Shown here one piece after another: positions 21,347 through 31,820 of a stretch of 64,000 bases of DNA (within the stretch, counting starts at the first letter, position 1; every line of letters begins with the position of its first letter). The stretch is from Piper betle. Its lineage: Eukaryota > Streptophyta > Magnoliopsida > Piperales > Piperaceae. Below the pieces are notes generated by a model. The model had not been told where the DNA came from and did no database searches. It was given only the letters and a program-made list of their open reading frames with translations. The stretch covers positions 124,001-188,000 of the forward strand of contig JAURVB010012626.1 of NCBI GenBank assembly GCA_033002965.1, written 5' to 3'. Position numbers and translations under genes: made by a program.

Positions 21347-24269
21347 TATAACGACCCGCCTGAACCGGACCGGGTGTTACCTAAAAATATAATTGATGTA
21401 ACGATAATATTCTAGAACATGAATTGAAATACAGCAAATAAGTCGGGTATAATATAAATCATGAAATACAACAAATAAGTTTGGCAATATATAATATAAA
21501 TCATAACAATAAATCATGTTCTCTAAAATATAAAATAACTGTCCTACAGTCTCAGACCATTTCCCATAGCCACATTTATAACACAAGAGAATAATACGGA
21601 AGTCCAATTTTATTATCAATTCACCAACCTGAGTCACTTTTATTCTTCAGTCCAAAGCTGCTCACCTGCGGAGGCAATTCTGCGTTAGTGATAAAACCAC
21701 TAAGCCTCATAATTAAATGAAACAAGTCAATAAAATCCCCATTATCGTTTCAAGAGTCTTTTAGTTGATATGAGCCTATGCCGAGCTCGTTATATGCTGG
21801 GAGGGGTGGCCACCCCATCAAGCTACCATCCCATGCATGCGTACACACGCTATGTGGCCTACGACCTGTACTTACCAATGTTTGCCATTGACTCACCCTC
21901 TCAGTATCACAAGTGCATAATGAGCCATCTTGCACCATTGCACCCTGTTGCCCCTTTGGGCATGGGGTCAGGTGTTCAATCTTTCAGGGGTGCTGCCTTG
22001 TGCGGAATTGAGTAGACCCTGGTTGCGTTCCAGCGCATGGTGGTCAGATACTCAAGTCGACCAAGACTCCCACATAGTACTTTTAAAGGTGCGGCCCCGT
22101 GTCAGACTGAGTCAATTCCTTAACCCTGTTTGCGTTCTAGCGCATGGTGGTCGAATCTGAGCTTAGGCCGACCAAGGCTGCTAAGAAGGGAAAATACAAC
22201 ATTTCAAATAATTATATGAACCTGGATAGATCGTAAGTAAACTCGCAGCTGTGACCAACGATCCTAATCTGAACGAGAACATAAAATTATACATAAGTAT
22301 AATTTTATTTGAGTAGAAATGCATGCAACTAAATGACTAAATATATATATCACTATTAAAATTCAACAATATTAAATATTAAATTTTTCATGTGATATAA
22401 TCATTTAAATCCTACTTTACATTTTAAATTTATAATCTAAATCATAATTAACACTTAACAAATAATAAAATAATTATTAACTTATAAACAAATATTTAAT
22501 TACTCTTATTATGATATTTTCCTTTGAGGTGATAATTACCTAAACACGGTCTTTATGATTTAGTTTACGGTTATAATTTTTTAGTCTCTATCATTATTAA
22601 TAGTAATTTAATTAATTAAGTTGTTTGATTAAATTAATTAAATTAATTTGCATTATTCTAATTCAAAGATATTATGTAATACAATTATTTTAAATTATTC
22701 AACTCAATAAAGGTTCGAACTTTATTTATTTTCATTATGCTATTTAGGTTCGACGCTTGTGCTTTTTACCCGATTATAGTTTAATAACCCATTTTCTATA
22801 TTACTGACTCATTATTAAAATAATCACTTTATTTACCTAATATTAAATTGAATATGGTAAAGGTAAAATCATTATTTTATTAATTACTTATAATCATCCG
22901 ATTTAAAATTAATCGCTTATAGTATGCCGATTAATTATCGACAATTTATCATTACCGTATTTTTATTACTCGTGGCGATTTTGTACAATAATTAATTAGT
23001 TTAGTAACTTTACCCATAACCTATTAAAATGATTATTTTTAAAGATTTATTACAAGTTAATATTATTTTTAACCCGAGCCACGTCGAGTCAAGTAGTATT
23101 TACAAGTTTGCCACCCTTCTTGTCTCTTCTTCCCGTCGCCATTCTTCTCTTCTCCAAAAATAGGTTCATCCTTCTTCTCCCAGCCTCAAGACCACTTCTT
23201 TCTTGCACCTTGCTACCATTTAGATGTTCAACAACCTCAAGCCAGCATCAAAACAGGAAGGATCGGCCACCTTTGGACGACGCAAGGAAGAGGACCGTTC
23301 TCCCCACGTCTGCACCAAAAACCAGACCTGTGACGTCTTCTTCTTCAACCCAAAACCAGATCATGACTCCATCAACTGCTTCCCTTCCCTACCAATCCAA
23401 TTGGAAGCATAAAGCTCGTGCATTACAGCAACTATCCAAGGCGAATCACGTTCTGCACCAAGTCACGAAACTCCTGGCCAGCAGCACCGCCGGTACTGCA
23501 AGATGACTCCGTCCGGCCAGCAGCACCGCCGGGAATGCTCCCCTTCTCCCTGCACGATGACCCAACGTCAAGGCCAAGTGTCTACCCTCTGAAACTGTCA
23601 TGACAGCGTCTGTTTCAGCAGAACATCGTCACTTCCGTCACCCTTGCAACTCCGCCACTCACAGCCGCAATTCTGCCACCTACCGGAAACCAGGGACATG
23701 GCGAGCCATCCCTTCGACCCAGCAACTAGAGGGGTTGATGGGGGTGTGAGGGGAAGCCTTGTAAACTTGTTTATAGTTGCCCATCTTGCCAACAATTTGC
23801 ACCCGTCGGCCATGGACAGGATTTCAGTTTAACAGTTTAGTTTAGATCTTTTCTTTCTTGTTGATTTGAGACTTTAGTTATAAGATTAACAAGCTTACTA
23901 TCAATTAAAAAGAATATGCATGCAAGAAAATTAAGAAGAGGGAGATAGGAAGGATACCCAAGTAAGGATGAAACACTGGTAAGGAAGAGGAGAACTAGAC
24001 GGATAAGGTAAGGAAGACGCCCCTACACCCGTATGTGAAAAATAACGTCCTCATTCAAAATTTATAAAAATGAAAATGACGGCTAGGGTATGTGAAAACA
24101 CCCCTACACCCGCATTTCATTTAAACGGGTAAATAATAAAATAGGTAAATAACTAACCAGGTAGAGAATATAATACGTTCGGTCTTTCCCAGACTGCGTT
24201 TTGTCCTTTTGGACCGCGTCCGCATCCAATTATTATAATTATTATTATTATTTTTTCACCGTCTTTACA
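21347..24269 (-). mobile_element. Solo family A LTR (2923 bp, reverse)
   Basis: On the minus strand it runs TGTAAAGACGGTG... (24269) to ...GGCGGGTCGTTATA (21347). The flanks are GCCAC (21342-21346) and GCCAT (24270-24274), a 5-bp target duplication with one mismatch. No internal region or second LTR is attached, so the two LTRs recombined. It holds the conserved 40-bp motif (21665-21704), a non-repetitive block at the minisatellite position (21740-22110), an AT-rich middle (22200-23060), the palindromic cassette (23055-23094) and a promoter block (telo-box and TATA near 24061-24090). Confidence 0.9.
24061..24092 (-). promoter_or_regulatory. Family A LTR promoter block: telo-box plus TATA
   Basis: Minus strand: TACCCTAGCCGTCATTTTC followed by TTTTTATAAA. 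Equivalent blocks are at about 37793-37820, 52864-52896 and 63946-63977, where the upstream element reads AAACCCTAGCC, a plant telo-box. Its position near the LTR 5' third fits a U3 core promoter. Activity is inferred. Confidence 0.5.
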
Positions 24270-24551
24270 GCCATTGTCAAAGGACAAGCCGCCGCCTCCA
24301 ATCGTTCACCCTTGTCTCTGGGTATGAACCCAAATCGATTACGGCTGCAGTAAGCTGCCACCATTTCTGGAAAACAGAGATAGAGCGAGGCTGGAATCCA
24401 GTTCTGCCGAAATTTTCACCGCCACTGTCACCCACTGGCACCACCACTGATTGTTGGACCACCGCTAGGACAGTCATAAGTTGGAGATCTACCGATCTGG
24501 CCAATCACCGCCAGCCTCAGCTGCCAAAAACTCCGTCACCGGAGCCACCAA
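24270..24551. other. Continuation of the 19935-21346 segment
   Basis: Resumes the host sequence split by the solo LTR at 21347-24269. No coding or repeat recognised. Confidence 0.5.
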
Positions 24552-25609
24552 TGTGACACCCCAAATCTGGTTTACGCTCGTGAACCAAACTAGCATGTCA
24601 CAGGTCCTAGTTAGGTCGGCTAACCCGAACCCAACGCGTGCGGATCTACTCTTGGCATATTAAGATGAAGATATGACTTGCTATTCATGGATGAATGTAC
24701 ATAACATGCTACTATATGGATGACATGAAAAACCAATTTACACACCAACAACAATTGTAATAAAATCAATAAAAAATTTCAAAATAAATAGGACAGAGTC
24801 ACCCCTAAAAGTGCAATTAGGGGCCACCCTATCAAATCAACATATACAAATATACAAATATATACCAGATATTTTGTATTCACGCAGAATTCTAATTTAT
24901 TGTATACATCATTCAAAATCTTGGGTCTCGACCCACCTGTGCATTCTATTCATATTTCACATCATATCATCATCTTTTGTATTTCGTCACATCATTCTCA
25001 ATATAACATCATAAACAAATATTAAACTTGCTATTATCTGACATGTGTGTGAAAGAGACATCACTACTTCTCTGCTTAGGCTGGTGCACATCCAACTCAT
25101 ACTCATCACCTACATATATTATAAAAACATGTTAGTTCAAAATATAACTCTAACAAACTGGTTATGAGAGCTAACTCTCATATGAAGAAAAACATTCGTA
25201 TACTATACCAGAACTTTTTGAAGGGCACCTACTGAGGAGCTGCCAAGCTGTAGACCTAGAAGCATCCCAAACTGACTCGTCTACTGTTGCCTCTCTTGAC
25301 ATTTTCTCATTTCATTTTCTTGGTCCCTTGGGACTACTAATATATCCTAATCCCTCTCATTTCCTTCATAATTCTCCTCGCTTGAGCAAGAAGGCCGAGC
25401 ACTCTTAGGTAGTTGCCTTTTGTACCATTTGAACCACAAGTTTGGACGTGCACTGTACTTAACAATACCACATTCTCCGGGTGTGAGGAACTCAAAAGTA
25501 GAGTTGTCAGGATTCCTCGGGAATGAAACAACCCGCTCACTAATCCAGAGCCCGCTTTGACTAGTGCACCCAATAATGGTACGTGTGAGTCGATTTATCC
25601 CATCTCTCG
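24552..25609 (-). mobile_element. Family B LTR, 3' part (reverse), left half
   Basis: Begins TGTGACACCCCAAATCTGG, the reverse complement of the B LTR end, and matches the B LTRs backwards through the U5 and R parts. At 25609 it is interrupted by the solo B2 LTR and resumes at 30062 with GTCTTACTGAA and GATAAAACTA, matching the uninterrupted B sequence near 18010-18040. TCTCG (25605-25609) and TCTTG (30062-30066) are the target duplication. Confidence 0.87.
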
Positions 25610-25841
25610 TGTAAAAGCCGTGACTCGAGTGAGAGTTTCACATTAGCGAACTAGTCAGTTCAACTGTCGGTTCGAATCAAGTTAATTTCATGAACCACGT
25701 GCTAAGTTGAGGCTAGCTGTGATGAATGTGTGGTGAGGGTCAACTATGCTTGAGTATATGATGGTAAAGTTGGAAGGATGGTGAGAAATAAGCCTATATG
25801 CAGAACGCTATATATATATAGATATATATATATATATAGAG

Positions 25842-27485
25842 GAATGCTCCTATGCGCTGCCTTGATTGGCAACGCATAGGCAACACATGGAAGGGGAGCC
25901 GTTGGATTGAAATCCAACGGCTCCCCCATCCTTCTCCCCCCGCTCCCTGTCCCACCTCTTCCTGCCCGCCAGCCCGCCACCGCCGACCCGCCAGCAGCTG
26001 ATGCCCTGCCCGCCACTGCACCCCTGCCGCGCCCCCGCCCTGCTGCCGCCGGGCGTCTACCCAGGTGCCCATCCGACCCCGCTGCCAAGGCCGCATTTCA
26101 CCCACCCCCGCTCCCCTGCCCTGTTTCAACCCCCTCCCCCCAGTTTCGCCCCCACCTCTCGCTATCTCCCCCTGCTGCTCTATTTCCCTCCCTCACTTCG
26201 CCCGTTTTGCTCATTTCTCTAGTCAAATTTTTAATATTTTTAAATTGACTCGAGTCAATAAAAATTAATTTTTAAAATTTATTTCTTAATAATGACTCTA
26301 TTCGCAATAAAAACTTGACTCTCTCCTTAACTGAGTCAATATTACAAAATAAATTAAAATAATAAAATAATTTTGTAATAAAAACTTGACTCGGTCGAGC
26401 ACAAGATTAAGTCAATATTATGAAATAAATTAAAAAATAAAAATTTATTTTGTAATAAAAACTTGACTCGATCTTGCCTAGGATGGAGTCAATATTATGA
26501 AATAAATTAAATGAGTCAATTTAAAAAAATTAAAAGAATTAATAATTTGACTCTAGAAAGGAGTGAGTTAAGTTTTTATTATGGAATTATTATTATTTTT
26601 TAAATTTATTTTTTAATTAAAAGTTGACTCGATCCTGCGGGGGATCAAGTAAACTTTTTATTATAAAATTATCTTATATTTTTTAAATTTATTTCATAGT
26701 ATTAAAAACATGACTCAAGAAATGAGCTAGCAAAGTTTTTATTACCGAATTATTAAATTTTTTTAAAATTTATTTTGTAATTAAAACTTGACTCGATCCC
26801 GCGTGGGAGCGAGTCAAGTTTTTATTTTATGGTATTATATTTTAAAAATCTTTTAAAAATCAATTTTGTAATATTAACTCTAGCCGGAGCGAATCAAATT
26901 TTAATTTTATAGTATTTTATTTTTTAAAATTATTTTTCATATTTATTTTGTAATATTGACTCAGGAGCAAGTCAAATTTTTATTACGAAATTGCCATCAC
27001 CCCTTCCACTCCCCCCGCACTCCCCCCCATTCTTGCTTTTTCTCACCATCGTCGGCGGTGCTGTTGGTGACGCCGGTGTGGGGTTGGGGTGAAACGGGCG
27101 GAGAGGGGGAGGGAAACGGGCGGCAGGGGGAGGCGGAGCGGGGTGGGGATGAAACTGGGGGAGGGGGTTGAAACAGGGCAAGGGGGAGGGAGTGTGGGTG
27201 AAGTGCGGCCTTGGCGGCCTGGTCGAATGGGCACCCAAGTAGATGCTCGGCGGTAGCGGGGCTGGGGGCAAGGTGGGAAACAGGGAGGGGGCAAAGGTGG
27301 TCGGTGGGGGGGAACAGGGCGGGCAGGGCGTGGCACGGGCGGGGCCACGACAGGTAGGGGCGCAGAGGCAGGCGGGTCGGCAGGACTGTGGGCTGTGGGG
27401 GGAGAAGGATGGGGGTGCCGTTGGATTTCAATCCAACGACTTCCCTTCCATGCACTGCCAATCAAGGCAGCGCATAGGAGCATTC
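25842..27485. mobile_element. Long-inverted-repeat (foldback) DNA element, 1.64 kb
   Basis: The two ends are inverted copies. GAATGCTCCTATGCGCTGCC starts the left end and its complement finishes the right; the perfect part is about 30 bp, and similarity continues for about 385-415 bp (left arm to ~26225, right arm from ~27060). After the terminal ~85 bp the arms are strikingly GC-rich and pyrimidine-skewed. The 0.8-kb centre is AT-rich and made of tandem palindromes. No transposase is present. I could not find a convincing target duplication: the left flank is a TA microsatellite, TATATAGAG, and the right flank is GAATATTCT. Mutator-like is possible from the long arms but unproven. Confidence 0.85.
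26236..26992. repeat. Tandem array of TTGACTCG...GAGTCAA palindromes
   Basis: About nine or ten degenerate units at roughly 75-90 bp spacing. Each contains an imperfect palindrome such as CTTGACTCGATCCCGC then GGGAGCGAGTCAAG (about 26787-26819), set between A/T-rich arms (AAATTTATTTTGTAAT and TTTTTATTAT). Clear units are near 26315, 26385, 26460, 26560, 26622, 26787, 26876 and 26955. The last ends TTTTTATTACGAAATTGCC, as B and A LTRs do around their own single palindrome. Confidence 0.85.
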
Positions 27486-30061
27486 GAATATTCTTATTTT
27501 AGGCCGAATAATGCATTAGGACATGTTATAGGGCAGTTTGGGTGGGCTATTAGTTATAGAACATATCATTGTGATGCTATGGTGTGTATTATATTTTATA
27601 GGAATTTTCCCTATTTTTCTAGAATTTTTTAAGGATTTATTACTAGTTAGTTATTATTTTTAACTAGAGTCATAGCAGAGTCAAGTTTTATTAACGATTT
27701 TGCCATCGAACCATTTTTCCCCTGACACTTCTCTTCTTCCCCCAAACCTTCGATGCCGCCCCCTCTGTTCGTCGCCAACGCCGTCGCCGACGCCACCTTG
27801 CTGCTGAGCCCCATTGTATTGTCCCCATGCCACCCCAAGTGGCCCGGGCAGCCGTCCAGCCTCCACAGCACGAGGGAGCCATGCACTAGCGGAATGCTCC
27901 TATCGCTGATCCTGCCGCCGGTGACCATCACTGCTGGCATCAAGTTGCCGCCTCTATGTCGTCAACCCTCCCATGACCTTCCCTGACTGAAGTGGAGCCC
28001 AGCGATTCCCATCCTGACTAGATCTTGTCGCCCTACCCCCAACCGACCATATTTTTTCCTTTTTACTGCGAGCCACAGCCTCCACCAACCATGTCGATGT
28101 CATAGACGTGTCAAGGTCGCAAAGCCGGTACCAACGGTACCCCATACCAACACCATCCCATCGGTAGCCGCAGTTAGCAACAGTTGCCAGAAAACTACCG
28201 GAATGCTGGTAGAAAACCGCCAAAACTACAAAAAACCAGATTCACTAGATTTTGCAAGATCTTCTGCTGTGCTTATCCAGTTGAACCCGATTGAACTTCG
28301 GACGCTATCGAGTGCCAAATTCGAGCTCTGAGATATGTGAAGAAACCCTAGTCATTGTCGATTACTGAATATGTGAGGTATAATTTCCTCCAATTTAATT
28401 ATTTAAAATTGATTATTGTTAGCACAACATGCTGGGATTGATAAGTTGACATGCTAGATATTTTATTGTAAATAAAAAATAAAATATGAATTGCCTGGTT
28501 GAAGTGTATTCACACGATGCTAAGGAAATAATTAGGTAAACTAAGTAATCTTCGTAGTCTAATGCAACATAGCATAGGAAAACTTATTTGTAATTGATAT
28601 ATGATATGGTGTGTGTATGCTATAGGATGTTTGACATATCATTCAGTTAGCGGGCATTAGCTTTTAGTTTGAAGAGTGGACATGATTTTAGCTTTTACCA
28701 GGTATGTTTAGGACTTGATCCTAAATTATTACCTCATTCTATCGTGATTTATTTTAGTAGGTAAGCGAATGTGTCGAGAGGTGGATTTATCGTATCCCAC
28801 TCCACATGGGCCATTTAGCCGATCATATTTCCAGATTAATAACCCTTGAGGATGAGAGCCCTTGAGTTTTTTCAAAACTCAGATCCTGCTCACGATACCT
28901 CCGGGTCTATTATACTGAATTCCCTACCCAGGCCTATGTATATGTAGTTTTCGTGTTTTCAATGAGATGTGTGACAAGGGAAAACGATGACCACCTCGAG
29001 ATAGGGTGTGTGTTTGTCAAAGCGGGCTCTGGAATTGGTGAGCATCCACTCCAATCTCGAGTGGTCCTGATAATTCCACCTTTGAGTTCCTCAAACCCAG
29101 AAAAGTGTGGAGGTTTATGAGGAATGCTGTGCAGCGCATGTCTAGACCTGTGGCGTAAAAGGGTATTGCAGGCGCATGCCTGAGAGTACTCGGCGTTTGT
29201 ACTCAGGGCCAGCAGTAATACAGAGGATGTAGAGGGCTGAGAGGAAAGAGAATTATTTTCTTACGCAAAGGGGTAGTTTAAATAGCCAAGGAAAGGGAAT
29301 GATATGGAAAGGGGACGCTACCGCCTGAGGTTGACGGCTCCCATTACTGCCATATGAGAGTTCATGAGGGAGAATAATGAAGTTTTTATTCAACAGGAAG
29401 GTCAACTCTCGTATGTCAGTTTGTTATTAGTTTTTCTGGACAAGAAACAATCATTACTAACATCTTTTTATTATATTGTAGGTGAGAATCTCAAGGAATG
29501 AGCATTGTCGGGATTGTGGAGGACCAGCAATGAAATTGTGCACACATGTACCTACCAACTGTAATTGGTGATGTATTGAATTGTGTGGATAATAAATTTG
29601 AATGATATTTTGTAAACTGCTAAAGATATTTTGTATGTGAATGCAAATGGAAAGTGAAAAATGAACAGAGTGAGCTACGAAGCAAAGATAACTAGAATGT
29701 GAAAATTATGTTGCGTTTAGACAGTGTTATCAATTTTTATTGCTATAAATATATATCGTTTATTGTTGATAGATTGTCCTCTAATGCACTTTTAGGGGAG
29801 ACTTTGTTCGTTTCATTTTCAAAATAAGTATTTCTTTTGAACTTTTCGTTTGTTTGTTTACTTGTTTGCATATCATGACATGCATGTAGGACAATGTTAG
29901 AACCCAAGCATCTCATCCATGCTGTGCATGTTGCATCACCATCTTGAGACGCCGAGGGTTGATCCGGGTCGGCTTAACCAAATTCAGTAGATTAGGAAAT
30001 GGATCGGTCGCCAGTAACATTTCCGGGTTGGTTCACGGGTGAACCGAAATGGGGTGTTACA

Positions 30062-30720
30062 TCTTGTCTTACTGAAATGAGATAAAACTACATATATAGG
30101 TCTGAGATGGGATTTATATAATATGCCTGAAGAAAACTTGTGGTGGATCTTATTGTCAAAAACATACTCGAGGGATCTCATCCTCAAAGGTAATAAATCT
30201 GGAAAATTGGTTGATTAAATGGCCCGGGTTAAGTGGAATATGATAAAATGCCACTTAACCAGTCGTGCAAGTAATAAAACAAACATAAAATGGAATAGAG
30301 TGTAAAACAGGGAACAAGTCCTAAACAGACCAAGCAGATGCTCTGAGCGTGTTCTCGCGCCTAGGCGGCGAGCTCCTACTTCATACTTATACAACAAAAC
30401 TAAATACTATGCCCAGTATAATGCATGAATGCTACAATCCTTATCAATCCAAACAAGACAAACATAACAATTTTCGTTTATGTCTCAACTTAGGGCATTC
30501 AATCATAAGAACTATAAATGTAATTCATGAATTAAATTTCTAACCCTAATTTGCCATTATCATCCGTTAACATGCATTTAAATTTAAACTAACCCCTATT
30601 TACAATCAGACCATTTGTATCACAGTAAGATCATAAAGCAATTCATTATCAAATAAAATCGGATAAAATTCTATACCAAATCATCGGTCACGAGGTGACG
30701 GGCCACGATTGCCGACTATT
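30062..30720 (-). mobile_element. Family B LTR (reverse), right half
   Basis: Continuation of 24552-25609. It includes the complement of the TATA region (ATTTATATAATATGCC, about 30111), CTTAACC and TATTCCACTTAA blocks, and AATCGGATAAAATTCTATACC near 30660. Similarity fades near 30720, so the 5' part of this LTR is missing. Confidence 0.8.
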
Positions 30721-31820
30721 GCCGAAGCATGGTGACGGCGGCTGATGGGTTGGGTTGGAAAAGCTGGTGCCCTTGTGGCTGGGTTGCCATGGCCAGCGGC
30801 TACTGTCCAAAACAAGATGTTGGATGGCCAAAAAATTACAAAGGTAGGTTTATGGACATCTTTCTAAAATCATCATTATTGTACTGCACCACTGGCTGTT
30901 AGCCTATATAACAATCAATCAATGATGTGCTCTTTAAGAGAAGGTTCCTTAGTGGCTCTAGTCCAATTAGCCAATAGTAGGTAAGTGTTTCTTCATACTG
31001 TATTAATCACACATTTCTAAATGTGTGGGGTTCAAACAAACCAAAGAACCATTATCTCCACTTGAGCCTACAGGTACTCTATTCCTAACTCTCTTCTATC
31101 CTACTGATGCTACTGCAGTTGTACAATGTCCTCAAACTCTAACCCTATTTGTCTCCGAATGCTGTGACATGTGCTCTCTATGCAATACTAAGAACATCCT
31201 CAAGTAGTTGTCCTCCAGTAAGGTAACTACTTGGCCCTTGCTTTCATAATAATTGCATAATCTGATGGGGTTAGTGCATCAAGGATGGTGGTTGTGCATC
31301 ACAGATGGTGGTAATGTGCATTATCTCCATACTCCAAGCTCCCTACTAGTGTCATCTCTTATAAGCCCATCTCATGATGCATACTATGCTACAAGAAAGG
31401 AGGACTAATGTGGTGACAAGCAAAAGACGGGCAAGTGCTGCAATGTAGTCGCCAAAGTTCTAGGTACTTCTGGTCTCCATCCAACTCTACTTCGGCTAAT
31501 TGAACATGTGGACACTCTAGGTCATCCAAATCTCTAGCACAGTAAAAGTGAAGGACGAGTCCCGAAGTTTATCATGACAAGCTTGTGAAATCCATGCTAG
31601 CATCTACTGAAATCATGATCTCATATCTATCTCATAACTTCTCAATAACTACTAATACAGAAGCATACATTGCTCAAGTCTCACTGAACACACAATCTGA
31701 ACACCTGTAAGAAGACCAAAGGAAATACCTTTTGGCTTGGCTAAAGACAGTTCTACCCACCTGACTGAAAACAAAAATCTTGCATCTCAATCAGCTAAGA
31801 CATTGCTCTGATACCATATA
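30721..31820 (-). mobile_element. Internal leader of a reverse family D element
   Basis: Sequence between the B LTR and the D LTR that carries a D primer site at its right end. On the minus strand this is the region just after the 5' LTR. I see no gag homology and only short open frames, so it is non-coding or decayed beyond recognition. Confidence 0.5.
31804..31816 (-). promoter_or_regulatory. Primer-binding site, family D
   Basis: Minus strand TGGTATCAGAGCA, four bases from the LTR end at 31821. Initiator-Met tRNA type. Confidence 0.9.

Larger units (their letters stand above)
25610..30061 (+). mobile_element. Solo B2 LTR (variant of family B) containing a foldback element
   Basis: Starts TGTAAAAGCCGTGACTCG and ends GAACCGAAATGGGGTGTTACA. 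Without its nested element it is about 2.8 kb. It shares the B layout: GGCCGAATAATGCATTAGG, the palindromic cassette (27652-27690), AATAACCCTTGAGGATGAG near 28840 and the GGTGTTACA end, but it is diverged throughout. No internal domain is attached and a 5-bp target duplication with one mismatch flanks it, so it is a solo LTR inside another B LTR of opposite orientation. Confidence 0.86.

Noticed and set aside
25797..25841. Target-site duplication for the foldback element in the TA microsatellite
   Set aside because: The right flank (GAATATTCT) does not repeat the left (TATATAGAG) at 2, 3, 8 or 9 bp, so no duplication is claimed.
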